Source: Intrasporangiaceae bacterium URHB0013
GTDB taxonomy: Bacteria; Actinomycetota; Actinomycetes; Actinomycetales; Dermatophilaceae
NCBI GenBank assembly: GCA_000620545.1
Contig: KK211150.1
Coordinates: 124,001-188,000 of the forward strand
Direction: 5' to 3'
Length of the DNA: 64,000 bases
In this document: positions 8,801-17,357 of the stretch, in pieces
How the letters are laid out: every line of letters starts with the position of its first letter
Position numbering within the stretch: position 1 is the stretch's first letter
Made by a program: the position numbers and the translations under genes
Notes under the pieces: generated by a model
Told to the model about the DNA's origin: nothing
Seen by the model: only the letters and a program-made list of their open reading frames with translations
Databases searched by the model: none

Positions 8801-9373
8801 GTGAGCCAGGGGGGTGCTGCCCCGGTCGCCGATCTGAGCGACCGGGAGCTGCTGGCACTGCACGTCGACGGTGACGACCACGCGTTCGCAGAGCTCTTCC
8901 GTCGACACAAGGACCGGATGTGGGCCGTCGCGCTCCGAACCGTTCGTGACCCCGAGCTGGCCGCCGACTGCGTCCAGGACGGCTTCATCGCCGCCTTCCG
9001 CCGCGCCGACTCCTTCCGCGGCGAGGCCGCGGTCACCACGTGGTTGCACCGCATCGTCGTCAATGCCTGTCTCGACCGGCTGCGCCGCCGCAGGCCGACG
9101 ACGGAGCTGCCCGAGTACGAGCTCGCCGACCGGCACGACCACCACGCCTCCACCGAGGTGCGGCTCGACATCCAGGAGGCCCTGGCCATGCTGCCCGAGG
9201 GACAGCGAGCGGCCCTCGTGCTCGTCGACATGCACGCCGTCCCGGTGGCCGAGGCCGCCGTCATCCTCGGCGTGGCCGAGGGCACGATCAAGTCCCGGTG
9301 CGCGCGCGGCCGGGCGGCCCTGGCGCAGCACCTGGGGCTGACTCCGGGCCTGCGGCCGGTCGAGCAGGACTGA
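8801..9373 (+). CDS. sigM: ECF RNA polymerase sigma factor SigM
   Basis: A 190-residue extracytoplasmic-function sigma factor. Region 2 runs from about residue 20 to 85 (HAFAELFRRHKDRMWAVAL, DCVQDGFIAAFRR, TTWLHRIVVNACLDRLRRR). Region 4 runs from about 120 to 170, with a helix-turn-helix in VAEAAVILGVAEGTIKSR. The GTG start is 2 bases after the pseudokinase stop, so the gene is co-transcribed with it. Position before an anti-sigma-like membrane protein and trxB-trxA matches sigM of mycobacteria. It is probably held inactive by the following gene product and released by an envelope or redox signal, which is inference from family knowledge. Confidence 0.93.
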   Translation: MSQGGAAPVADLSDRELLALHVDGDDHAFAELFRRHKDRMWAVALRTVRDPELAADCVQDGFIAAFRRADSFRGEAAVTTWLHRIVVNACLDRLRRRRPTTELPEYELADRHDHHASTEVRLDIQEALAMLPEGQRAALVLVDMHAVPVAEAAVILGVAEGTIKSRCARGRAALAQHLGLTPGLRPVEQD

Positions 9374-9623
9374 CCCCGTGCTGCTCGAAGGGCCCCGCCG
9401 GGCCACGAGCCGACACGACAGCACCAAAGCGGTCCCGCCCAGCACCGGCCACCGCCGACTCCCGACTACCGACCCCCGACCCCGAACCCGACCCCGACTC
9501 CAACCGAAGAAGGGTGGGATCGGGGGAACCCGACGGCTGGAGGGGCCCGTCGAAGCCACGGCGACCGGCATACCCCTGCCTGCCCGTCCGACCACCACAC
9601 GCTCTGCCCGAAGGACCACATCC

Positions 9624-10526
9624 GTGGACGAGTCCGCGAACACCCCTGAGCTCATCCCACCGCCCGGCGCCGCCGACGGGCACGACGCGACCCCGCCGGC
9701 ACCGCGCTCCCCCGGACCAGCCCAGGGCGGGGTTATCGACCACGAGGCCGCGGACGACGGACCACAGCCGCACCTCGATGTCGACGTCGAGCAGCAGCTC
9801 CGGGCCCTGCTCGCGGCGGCTCCCGACCCGGGACCGATGCCGGACGCCGTGTCCGGGCGCATCTCGAGCGCGCTCCTGGAGGAGTCGCGGCTGCGGGTGC
9901 GTCCGGGCCCGTTGGCGCCAGCTCGCTCAGGCTCGGACCCTGCGGGCACAGGCGACGGCACGGTGCTCCCGATGCCGTCCCGGGCCGACCGGCCCAAGCC
10001 GCTCTACATCGTCGCCGCCGTCGCGGCAGCCGCAGTGGTCGTCGCCGTGGGCGCGTCGGCCCTGCACGTGACCAAGCGGCCCAACGGTGCCGCGGTCGTC
10101 GGCGACCCGTTCGGCTCTGGAGCCACGACAGCCACGACGGCCACGACGTCGAGCGCGCCGGCCGCTCCCGGTGGGCTCCACATCCAGCTCAGCACGACGG
10201 CATACACCGCCGGAAACCTCGCCACCGAGGCACGGTCGCTGCTGGACCACCCCGGCGACCCGATCCGTGACCTCGCGGCCGAGTCCCCGGGGATCGGCCC
10301 CATCGCCACGCCCATCGGCCTCGCGTCGTGTCTCGAGGAGATCGGGGCCCTCCAGGCGGCCGACCCCGCACCCGACGCGGTCTCGGCCGACCTCGCGACG
10401 TTCGACGGACGTCCGGCGGTGGTCGTCGTCGTGACGCGCGGGAGCGCCAGCACCGCGTGGGCCGTCGAGCGCAGCTGCACGACCGGCGCTCCCGGCCTGC
10501 TCCAGGGTGCCACTCCGGTCCCGTGA
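9624..10526 (+). CDS. Putative SigM anti-sigma factor, single-pass membrane protein
   Basis: The protein has 300 residues. Residues 1-120 are acidic and Pro-rich with a short helical segment (DVEQQLRALLAAAPDPGPMPDAVSGR cut here to its pattern: a conserved-looking leucine-rich helix followed by a P-x-P-x-P turn). One membrane helix (LYIVAAVAAAAVVVAVGASAL) follows near residue 130, and then an exported C-terminal domain containing two cysteines. This is the topology of mycobacterial SigM anti-sigma proteins, encoded directly after sigM. There is no zinc-binding HxxxCxxC signature. The GTG at 9624 is chosen because GAAGGA precedes it by about 8 bases; the frame is open upstream to 9378 but that part is repetitive Arg/Pro/Thr. 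The 250-base gap after sigM holds no other gene. Confidence 0.75.
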   Translation: MDESANTPELIPPPGAADGHDATPPAPRSPGPAQGGVIDHEAADDGPQPHLDVDVEQQLRALLAAAPDPGPMPDAVSGRISSALLEESRLRVRPGPLAPARSGSDPAGTGDGTVLPMPSRADRPKPLYIVAAVAAAAVVVAVGASALHVTKRPNGAAVVGDPFGSGATTATTATTSSAPAAPGGLHIQLSTTAYTAGNLATEARSLLDHPGDPIRDLAAESPGIGPIATPIGLASCLEEIGALQAADPAPDAVSADLATFDGRPAVVVVVTRGSASTAWAVERSCTTGAPGLLQGATPVP

Positions 10527-10595
10527 GCCCCGGGAGGTTGCCGACACCACGGCCGTCACGCCACGCTGTGACTGCCCATCGGGGCTGACGGGCGC

Positions 10596-10622
10596 GGGAA
10601 CAACAAGCGCCTAGGATCGGTT
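10596..10622 (+). promoter_or_regulatory. SigR/SigH-type promoter upstream of trxB
   Basis: GGGAAC at 10596-10601 and GTT at 10620-10622 are separated by 18 bases. This matches the GGGAAT-N18-GTT class recognised by thiol-stress sigma factors SigR/SigH, and trxB-trxA is a known target in related bacteria. A TAGGAT at 10612-10617 could serve as an additional housekeeping -10. Confidence 0.6.
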
Positions 10623-10724
10623 GAGGCCTATGCGGCACGCGGCCCCCCAGGCACCGGCACCTGCCGGTCCACCACGCGGGGCGGAGCGGCCCCGACACGA
10701 GAGCGCCACGAGGAGCAGTCCACC

Positions 10725-11759
10725 ATGTCCGACGTCCGCAACGTCATCATCATCGGCTCAGGCCCCGCGGGTTACACCGCGGCCGTCTACGCCGCGCGCG
10801 CCAACCTCGCGCCCCTCGTCTTCGAGGGCGCCGTGACCGCCGGTGGCGCGCTGATGAACACGACCGAGGTCGAGAACTTCCCCGGTTTCAAGGACGGCAT
10901 CATGGGCCCCGACCTCATGGACGGCATGCGCGCCCAGGCAGAGCGCTTCGGCGCCGAGCTCGTCACCGACGACGTCACCGCCGTCGACCTGACGGGCGCG
11001 GTCAAGACCGTCACCGACGGAGAGGGCACCGTGCACCGGGCCCGGTCGGTCATCCTCGCGATGGGCTCGGCCTACCGCGAGCTTGGCCTGCCCCGCGAGA
11101 AGGAGCTCTCGGGGCACGGCGTCTCCTGGTGCGCGACCTGCGACGGGTTCTTCTTCCGCGACCAGGACATCGCCGTCGTCGGCGGCGGCGACTCCGCCAT
11201 CGAGGAGGCGACCTTCCTGACGAAGTTCGCCCGCAGCGTGACGATCGTGCACCGCCGCGAGGAGCTGCGCGCCAGCAAGATCATGGCTGACCGGGCCTTC
11301 GCCAACGACAAGATCCGCTGCGCCTGGAACTCCGAGGTCGCCGAGATCCACGGTGAGGGCAAGCTCTCGGGCGTCACGCTGCGCGACACGGTCACCGGCG
11401 AGACGCGCGAGCTCGCTGTCACCGGCCTGTTCGTCGCCATCGGCCACGACCCGCGCAACGAGCTCGTCAAGGGTGTCGTCGAGACGGACGACGCGGGCTA
11501 CGTCCTCGTCGACGGCCGCTCGACGCGGACGAACCTCCCGGGCGTGTTCGCCTCGGGCGACCTCGTCGACCACACCTACCGCCAGGCCATCACCGCCGCC
11601 GGCTCCGGCTGTGCCGCAGCCCTCGATGCCGAGCACTACCTGGCCGCGCTCGAGGACACCGCGACGCCCGCCGAGGCCGCTGCCGAGGCCGCCGCCATCG
11701 ACGAGACCGACTCGGGCGTGATCCCCGACCTGCGCTCCACCGTCGGCGCCGACGCCTAG
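10725..11759 (+). CDS. trxB: Thioredoxin-disulfide reductase
   Basis: A 344-residue flavoprotein that passes electrons from NADPH to thioredoxin. An N-terminal FAD site ([18 protein letters not shown], residues 7-24) is followed by the redox pair in [10 protein letters not shown] near residue 137. The NADPH-binding [12 protein letters not shown] lies near 150 and the C-terminal FAD segment [16 protein letters not shown] near 275. The last 40 residues are an Ala-rich tail beyond the usual 310-320 residue length. It precedes trxA by 67 bases, and both probably share the stress promoter in front. The start ATG has AGGAG about 8 bases upstream. Confidence 0.97.
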   Translation: MSDVRNVIIIGSGPAGYTAAVYAARANLAPLVFEGAVTAGGALMNTTEVENFPGFKDGIMGPDLMDGMRAQAERFGAELVTDDVTAVDLTGAVKTVTDGEGTVHRARSVILAMGSAYRELGLPREKELSGHGVSWCATCDGFFFRDQDIAVVGGGDSAIEEATFLTKFARSVTIVHRREELRASKIMADRAFANDKIRCAWNSEVAEIHGEGKLSGVTLRDTVTGETRELAVTGLFVAIGHDPRNELVKGVVETDDAGYVLVDGRSTRTNLPGVFASGDLVDHTYRQAITAAGSGCAAALDAEHYLAALEDTATPAEAAAEAAAIDETDSGVIPDLRSTVGADA

Positions 11760-11826
11760 CCTCGACCCTGACCGGCTCTCCACCGCCCACCACACCAGCC
11801 CCGCCGCACACCGAGAAGGAATGCCC

Positions 11827-12150
11827 ATGGCACTGAAGAACACGACCGACGCCACCTTCGCCGACGACGTCCTCATGAGTGACAAGCCCGTGCTCGTCGA
11901 CTTCTGGGCGACGTGGTGCGGCCCGTGCCGCAAGGTCGCCCCGATCCTCGAGGAGATCAACGAGCAGTACGGCGACAAGATCGAGGTCGTCAAGCTCGAC
12001 ACCGACGCCAACGTCGACACTGCCGCCCGCTACGGCGTCGTGTCGATCCCGACGCTCAACGTCTACGTCAAGGGCGAGGTCGTCAAGACGATCGTCGGCG
12101 CGCACCCGAAGCCCAAGCTGCTCCGCGAGCTGGAGGAGTTCATCGCCTGA
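11827..12150 (+). CDS. trxA: Thioredoxin
   Basis: A 107-residue cytoplasmic thioredoxin that reduces protein disulfides. The active site is VDFWATWCGPCRKVAP near residues 22-37, and the cis-proline loop is SIPTLNVYVKG. Length is typical. The ATG at 11827 is preferred to the one at 11821 because AGAAGGA at 11814-11820 is 6 bases from it, while the earlier ATG touches the ribosome-binding site. It is the partner of the reductase upstream. Confidence 0.97.
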   Translation: MALKNTTDATFADDVLMSDKPVLVDFWATWCGPCRKVAPILEEINEQYGDKIEVVKLDTDANVDTAARYGVVSIPTLNVYVKGEVVKTIVGAHPKPKLLRELEEFIA

Positions 12151-12292
12151 ACGGCGCACGTCGAAGGGGTGGTCCACCGTCACGGTGCCACCCCTTTCGC
12201 GTACTACGCTGCTGTCCGGCCCCCGACCACTCCGGACCGACGCACAGCCACCTGCGGCCCCTTCCGGAGCCCGTCCAAGGAAAGGAGCCGAG

Positions 12293-13510
12293 ATGACCCC
12301 CCATCAGTCAGTCGTGCTCCGGCGCGGCGACTCCGGACCCGCTGTGGCGGCTGTGTGCGAACGGCTCGTGCTCTCCGGTGACCTCCCCGTGGGCACCGGC
12401 CACGCCGACCGCTTCGGCGACGCCGTCTACGACGAGCGCGTCGAGCAGGCGGTCAAGTCCTTCCAGCAGCGGCGCGGCCTCATCGTCGACGGCGTCGTCG
12501 GCCGCTCCACCTATGCCGTGCTCGACGGTGCGCGCTGGGCGCTCGGTGACCGTGTGCTGCGCTACGTCCCGGAGCATTTCATCGAGGGCGACGACGTCGT
12601 GGCGCTGCAGGCCCGCCTCGCCGAGCTCGGCTTCACGCCCGGCAAGGTCGACGGTCTCCACGGCCCGAACACCGACTCCGCGTTGCGAGCCTTCCAGGCG
12701 GCCGTGGGGCTCGTGCCTGACGGCACCGTCGGACCCGAGACGATGCGCGCCTTCACCGGCCTGCGCCGTTCCGTCAGCGGCGGGTCGGCCAACGCGCTGC
12801 GCGAGCGAGAGCAGATCCGGCGCAGCGGCTACAGCCTCAGCGGCCGCACCATCGTGCTCGACCCCGGGCACGGTGGCGGCGACCCCGGCGCACAGGGCTA
12901 CCGAGGGCTCGTCGAGTCGAGCCTGGCCCTCGACCTGGCGCGACGCATCGAGGGGCGCCTGTCGGCTCACGGTGTGAGCGTCGTCTTCACCCACACCGAG
13001 GCCACCGACGGCGGCACCGACGAGGAGCGCGCGGCCTTCGCGAACTCGTGCGAGGCCGACCTCGTCCTCTCCCTGCACACCGACCACTCCCTCACGGGAG
13101 CGGCCCACGGGGCGGCGACGTACTTCTACGGCCACCCCGACAAGGGCGCTCACGCTGACTGGTCCGTCATCGGTGAGAGCTTTGCCGACCTGCTCCTGCG
13201 CGAGGTCGTGGCGCGCACGGGTCTGACCGACTGCCGCGCACACGCCCGCACGTGGCCACTGCTGCGACGCACGCGCATGCCGGCGGTGCGCCTGGACTTC
13301 GGCTACCTCAGCCACGAGGGCGACGCCGCGGCCCTGGCCGACGCCCAGACGCTCGACCACGTCGCCGAGGCCGTGGTCGTGGCTCTCCAGCGCGTCTACC
13401 TCGGCGAGGCCGACACCTCGCGCACCGGCGTCCTGCGCCTTGACGACCTCCGACGTCACCTGGAGACCATGCGCGCCCAGCAGGTGGAGGCCGAGCGCAC
13501 GGTCGGCTGA
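12293..13510 (+). CDS. cwlM: CwlM-like N-acetylmuramoyl-L-alanine amidase homologue
   Basis: A 405-residue protein with no signal peptide. Two peptidoglycan-binding repeats come first (residues about 10-75 with AVKSFQQRRGLIVDG, and 85-150 with ALRAFQAAVGLVPDG). An Amidase_3 domain follows from about 180, with DPGHGGGDPGA, a Glu in LVESSLALDLA and SLHTDH; these are the zinc ligands. The last catalytic Glu of active amidases is Asp in the visible RLDFGYLSH. In mycobacteria the cytoplasmic CwlM is not a working hydrolase but a phosphoprotein that activates MurA, and lack of a signal peptide plus position after trxB-trxA fits that role here. The ATG at 12293 has AAAGGAG about 5 bases upstream. 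Confidence 0.9.
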   Translation: MTPHQSVVLRRGDSGPAVAAVCERLVLSGDLPVGTGHADRFGDAVYDERVEQAVKSFQQRRGLIVDGVVGRSTYAVLDGARWALGDRVLRYVPEHFIEGDDVVALQARLAELGFTPGKVDGLHGPNTDSALRAFQAAVGLVPDGTVGPETMRAFTGLRRSVSGGSANALREREQIRRSGYSLSGRTIVLDPGHGGGDPGAQGYRGLVESSLALDLARRIEGRLSAHGVSVVFTHTEATDGGTDEERAAFANSCEADLVLSLHTDHSLTGAAHGAATYFYGHPDKGAHADWSVIGESFADLLLREVVARTGLTDCRAHARTWPLLRRTRMPAVRLDFGYLSHEGDAAALADAQTLDHVAEAVVVALQRVYLGEADTSRTGVLRLDDLRRHLETMRAQQVEAERTVG

Positions 13511-13540
13511 GGCAGCGCGGGGCGCGCCTTCACAGGGATC

Positions 13541-14197
13541 TCAGCAGTGATCGACCACGTGCGCGTGGCTCGAGCCGTTGGGGTGCGTCTCGGGCACCGG
13601 GCGCACGCCCGGCACCCGGTCCAGAGCCCGGGCGATGGCCGCTGCGGCCCCGTCACGAATCGTGACGACGGTCCGCAGGTCCATCCGCAGGCGGGGGTAT
13701 GCCGGGTGGTCGCGCTCGATCCGGAAGCCGACCTTCTCGAGGAAGGCGACGTCGAACACGCAGGCGTGCCTCGCGACCGCGAGCGGGCGTCCGGCCACCG
13801 CCTCCAGGGAACGCGTCCGGTGCCGCAGGGCGTCCTTGGCGGCCGACTGCACGAGGGCCTTGCGCAGTCCCCTGCCGGGGTGCTCCCGCGACGTGACTGC
13901 GGTGACGAGCATGAGGGTGGACGGGTCAGACGGCGAGGTCGGGAAGGCCGCCAACCGGTCGACGTGGCGGGCGGGTGCGAGGATGACGTGCCCGGCGGGC
14001 ACGCGGTCGACGTACGCGATGCGCCCCGGGGGCCCCCAGTCGGACGTCACCGTCGCGACCCACTCGGCCAGCAGCTCGAGCGGCTCTCTCGGATCCGAGT
14101 GGCCGTTGCTGGGCACCGTCTGCCAGAACGTGCACGGCGCGCACGTGCCGACGAGGTCGCCGACACGGTCGGGTGTCAGGGGGCGAAACTCACGCAT
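13541..14197 (-). CDS. GNAT-like N-acetyltransferase (Rv3916c-type)
   Basis: A 218-residue protein read leftward and convergent with cwlM (30-base gap). It has the order expected for an acetyltransferase-like fold: an N-terminal MREFRPLTPDRVGDL, a central beta pair (IAYVDRVPAGHVILAP), a GRGLRKALVQSAA helix with the acetyl-CoA-type G-x-G/A turn, and a late VFLEKVGF-like segment (AFLEKVGFRIERDHP). The protein at this position next to cwlM and parB in mycobacteria (Rv3916c) is also of unknown substrate. The C-terminus ends in a His-rich tail. Substrate cannot be inferred. Confidence 0.75.
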   Translation of the reverse strand: MREFRPLTPDRVGDLVGTCAPCTFWQTVPSNGHSDPREPLELLAEWVATVTSDWGPPGRIAYVDRVPAGHVILAPARHVDRLAAFPTSPSDPSTLMLVTAVTSREHPGRGLRKALVQSAAKDALRHRTRSLEAVAGRPLAVARHACVFDVAFLEKVGFRIERDHPAYPRLRMDLRTVVTIRDGAAAAIARALDRVPGVRPVPETHPNGSSHAHVVDHC

Positions 14198-14346
14198 CGC
14201 TCGTCCTCGCAGCCCTCATGCTCCCCATTCTGGCCCGCCGCCCGTCCCGGAGCACCCCGACTGGGGCAACCGCCGTGTCGGCGCGGTGTCCGACGCGGGC
14301 ACGCGGCTGCGGCAGGGCGTTCCGCCGGCCACGCGGCATACCGAAT

Positions 14347-14352
14347 TAGGCT
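14347..14352 (+). promoter_or_regulatory. Putative -10 element for a leaderless transcript
   Basis: TAGGCT ends 6 bases before the ATG at 14359 and no ribosome-binding site is visible. A GGCATAC word lies at 14335-14341 just upstream. Confidence 0.45.
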
Positions 14353-14358
14353 GGGCGG

Positions 14359-15381
14359 ATGAGCGAGCCGGGCACGTATGTCGAGAAGAGCTTCAAGCGA
14401 GACACCAACTACATGACCACGCGGATCACGGCGGACGGGCGCGACGGCTTCCCCGTCGAGTCGGGGCGCTACCGTCTGGTCGTCGCGCGGGCGTGCCCGT
14501 GGGCCAACCGCGCGATGATCGTGCGGCGCCTCCTGGGCCTCGAGGACGCGCTGTCGATGGGGATCTGCGGGCCGACGCACGACAAGCGCAGCTGGACGTT
14601 CGACCTCGACCCCGGCGGCCTCGACCCGGTGCTGCAGATCCCGCGCATCCAGGACGCATACTTCAAGCGCGACCCCGAATACCCTCGCGGGATCACGGTT
14701 CCCGCCATCGTCGACGTGCCCACCGGCGCCGTCGTCACCAACGACTTCAAGCAGATCACGGTCGACCTCGAGACCGAGTGGAGAGAGTTCCACCGTGAGG
14801 GCGCGCCGGACCTCTACCCCGACGCGCTGGCCGACGAGATCGAGTCGGTCAGCGAGCCGATCTACCGCTTCGTCAACAACGGCGTCTACCGGTGTGGTTT
14901 CGCCGGCACGCAGGAGGCCTACGACAAGGCGTACCACCGGCTCTGGGAGAACCTCGACCTGCTGGAGGAGCGCCTGTCGACGCGGCGCTACCTCGTCGGG
15001 GACCACATCACCGAGGCCGACGTGCGGCTCTTCACGACGCTCGTGCGCTTCGACCCCGTCTACCACGGTCACTTCAAGTGCAACCGCAACAAGCTCATCG
15101 AGCTGCCGGCCCTGTGGGGCTATGCGCGCGACCTCTTCCAGACGCCCGGCTTCGGGGACACCGTCGACTTCGCGCACATCAAGCGGCACTACTACGTCGT
15201 GCACAGCGACGTGAACCCGACGGGCGTCGTCCCGCTCGGCCCGGCGCTCGAGAACTGGGCGACGCCGCACGGGCGTGAGGAGCTCGGCGGCTCACCGTTC
15301 GGCGACGGCACTCCCCCGGGACCGCCCCGTGAGGTCGTGCCGCCGGAGCACAACCCCGCGCTCGCCCTGCTCGCCGGCTGA
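14359..15381 (+). CDS. Glutathionyl-hydroquinone reductase-like protein (ECM4/YqjG family)
   Basis: A 340-residue member of the Xi/omega-like glutathione transferase family, which reduces S-conjugated hydroquinones. The thioredoxin-fold N-terminal part carries the catalytic Cys in ARACPWANRA near residue 50 and the cis-Pro region GITVPAIVD near 115. The all-helical C-terminal part contains AYDKAYHRLWENLD and the conserved ITEADVRLFTTLVRFDPVYHGHFKCN. Actinobacteria use mycothiol rather than glutathione, so the natural conjugate is probably a mycothiol-hydroquinone; that is inference. The gene stands alone and ends at a strong shared terminator. Confidence 0.88.
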   Translation: MSEPGTYVEKSFKRDTNYMTTRITADGRDGFPVESGRYRLVVARACPWANRAMIVRRLLGLEDALSMGICGPTHDKRSWTFDLDPGGLDPVLQIPRIQDAYFKRDPEYPRGITVPAIVDVPTGAVVTNDFKQITVDLETEWREFHREGAPDLYPDALADEIESVSEPIYRFVNNGVYRCGFAGTQEAYDKAYHRLWENLDLLEERLSTRRYLVGDHITEADVRLFTTLVRFDPVYHGHFKCNRNKLIELPALWGYARDLFQTPGFGDTVDFAHIKRHYYVVHSDVNPTGVVPLGPALENWATPHGREELGGSPFGDGTPPGPPREVVPPEHNPALALLAG

Positions 15382-15397
15382 CGACAGCCGACGTATG

Positions 15398-15434
15398 CCG
15401 GTGGGTTGCCCTGTCGTACAGGGCAACCCACCGG
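15398..15434. terminator. Bidirectional intrinsic terminator
   Basis: A perfect 17-base-pair stem (15398-15414 with 15418-15434) with a CGT loop lies between convergent genes. There is no clear T-run. A GTATGCC word (15393-15399) overlaps its left edge. Confidence 0.8.
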
Positions 15435-15444
15435 ACCGGTGTGG

Positions 15445-16251
15445 TCAGGAGCGGTAGAACTCTGCCAGGGCCGGAGCCAGCACCGACGCGGGCACCTGGT
15501 GGAACTCGCCGGGGAGCTCCACGGCGCGACCATCCGGGAGCGCCTCGGCCAGGACGCCGGCCGAGTCGTGCAGCCAGGGCATCGCGGTGCCACTGCTGCA
15601 GACCGAGAGGAACGGCACCGTGACGCGGCTCAGCGTCTCGGTGGGCAGACCCTGGTCGTCGCCGCCCAGGCACAGGCCGTCGTACTTGACCGTGTAGGTC
15701 ATCGAGAGCATGGGCTCCCACATCGGGGTGCCCTTCATGCCCTCGACCATCTCGTCGGGCATACCGACGACGACGTTGTTGAAGTAGCGCAGGATGCCCT
15801 CTCGGTCCCCGGCCGCCTCGAAGCGCTCGAGCGTGCCGATGTAGTCCTCCGGTGCGGGGGGCCACGCCTCACTGCGGTAGGGCACCTCCAGGGCCGATCC
15901 CTTGGTGATCGGAGCGCCGGCTGCGATGGCCTCGATGACAAGGGCGCCACCGGACGAGACGCCGAAGACGTAGGCAGGAGAGGTGCTGTCGCCTGCTGCC
16001 TCGATGACGGCCGTCAGGTCCTCGACCTCCCGGCCGACGGCGTAGGGGTGGGTGTCGCCGCTGTCCCCGCGGCCCCGGCGGTCATACGTCACTCCCGTCA
16101 GGCCCAGCGCGCCCCAGGCCTGGGCCACGTCCCGGAAGGCGCCTCGGTCACAGAACGCGCCGCCGACGACGACCGCGACGGGTCCCGCGCCGTAGGCCTC
16201 GTAGGCGATGGTGGTGCCGTCCTCCGATGTGGCCTTCTCGATCTGGCTCAT
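15445..16251 (-). CDS. Alpha/beta-fold hydrolase
   Basis: A 268-residue protein with an alpha/beta hydrolase core. An oxyanion-type VVVGGAFCDRG is near residue 30, and the nucleophile elbow GVSSGGALV is near residue 95. The probable catalytic His is in GEFHQVP close to the C-terminus. The ATG at 16251 is chosen over upstream ones because GAGGAG lies at the right distance and the protein then begins MSQIEKATSEDGTTIAYE, typical for the family. No signal peptide is present. The substrate is unknown; lipases, esterases and dehalogenases share this fold. It faces the upstream gene across a shared terminator. Confidence 0.85.
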   Translation of the reverse strand: MSQIEKATSEDGTTIAYEAYGAGPVAVVVGGAFCDRGAFRDVAQAWGALGLTGVTYDRRGRGDSGDTHPYAVGREVEDLTAVIEAAGDSTSPAYVFGVSSGGALVIEAIAAGAPITKGSALEVPYRSEAWPPAPEDYIGTLERFEAAGDREGILRYFNNVVVGMPDEMVEGMKGTPMWEPMLSMTYTVKYDGLCLGGDDQGLPTETLSRVTVPFLSVCSSGTAMPWLHDSAGVLAEALPDGRAVELPGEFHQVPASVLAPALAEFYRS

Positions 16252-16354
16252 CTCTGACTCCTCGTGTCTGCGGTCCGGCTCTCGGACCCTCATCCCCATG
16301 TCGATCGGCGACCGGCCGGCTCGACACTTCGAGTTTCGAAAGGTTCTCCCGGAC

Positions 16355-17248
16355 TCACGAACGCTTGCGGGAGAAGACCTCACGCCGTTCGGCCTCCGGC
16401 ACGGTCTCCATGTACTGCGTGACGGTCTCCGACAGCGCGGGCCACGTCCGGTGCTGCTCGATGGGCACGACGGTGCCCACGACCTCGTGCGCGTGCACCT
16501 CGACGAGGTTCCACGACTGGGGCCCGTCGACGCCCATGAGGAGCTCACGGGGGGCTCCCACGTCGTCGACGTAGCTGACGCCGCCTGCGACGAGCACCGG
16601 GACCGACCCGAGCATGCCGAAGCTCGTGACGTGGAGGTGACCGCTCAGAACGGCTCGGACGTCGCTGCCCTGGACGATCCCACGCAGGCGGTCGACGTCG
16701 TCGAAGTCGAGCAGCTGCATCACCGGAGAGCGGTAGGTGATGGGGGCGTGGTGGATGACGAGGATCGTGCCGTGCTCAGCCGGCGAAGCGAGCTCCCTTG
16801 CGAGCCAGGCATACTGGTCGTCCGAGAAGCCACCGTGATGGTATCCGGGCACAGCGGAGTCGATCGCGATGATGCGCAGGCCACGCAGGTCGGTGACGGT
16901 GTCCTGCGGCGCGTCGCTGTCGACGCCGTAGAGGGTCCGGGCCATGGGGAGACGCTCGTCGTGGTTGCCGCCGGTGAGCACGAGGGCGCAGCCGAGCCGC
17001 TCGACGACGGGCTCGACGATCTCGAGCAGCAGGGCGTAGGCCGCGACGTCGCCGCTGTCGGCGAGGTCGCCCGAGATGACGAGGGCGTCGATCCGCTCCC
17101 CCGACCCCTCCACCCGCGCCAGGGCCTTGCGCAGCTGTCGCTCCGTGTCGACATGACCGGCGAGCAGGCCGCCACCGGCGATGAGGTGAGGGTCGGACAG
17201 GTGGGCGATCACGTGCGTCGGCGCAGGCCGTGATCCGGTGAGGGCCAT
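16355..17248 (-). CDS. Metallophosphoesterase, CpdA-like phosphodiesterase
   Basis: A 297-residue calcineurin-like phosphoesterase. The five metal-binding blocks appear in order: HLSDPHL (about residue 18), VISGDLADSGD (58), TGGNHDERLP (95), VIHHAPITYR (170) and LSGHLHVTSFG (210). All His, Asp and Asn ligands are present, so it should be active on a phosphodiester, with cyclic AMP or another cyclic nucleotide as the usual guess for this subfamily. It is cytoplasmic (no signal peptide). It reads in the same direction as the hydrolase downstream with a 103-base gap. Confidence 0.9.
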   Translation of the reverse strand: MALTGSRPAPTHVIAHLSDPHLIAGGGLLAGHVDTERQLRKALARVEGSGERIDALVISGDLADSGDVAAYALLLEIVEPVVERLGCALVLTGGNHDERLPMARTLYGVDSDAPQDTVTDLRGLRIIAIDSAVPGYHHGGFSDDQYAWLARELASPAEHGTILVIHHAPITYRSPVMQLLDFDDVDRLRGIVQGSDVRAVLSGHLHVTSFGMLGSVPVLVAGGVSYVDDVGAPRELLMGVDGPQSWNLVEVHAHEVVGTVVPIEQHRTWPALSETVTQYMETVPEAERREVFSRKRS

Positions 17249-17357
17249 GACGCCAGCCTAGGGGCGCACGCTCGCCGGCAGTGCCCAACCCTTGGGCCGA
17301 GGCCTGCCTCGGTCGGCCGACCAACTGTCGGCGCCTGATGAGAGACGGGCGCTACGT

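Noticed and set aside
9374-9623. Extra coding region after sigM
   Set aside because: The frame is open but encodes Arg/Pro/Thr repeats without a ribosome-binding site; treated as spacer.
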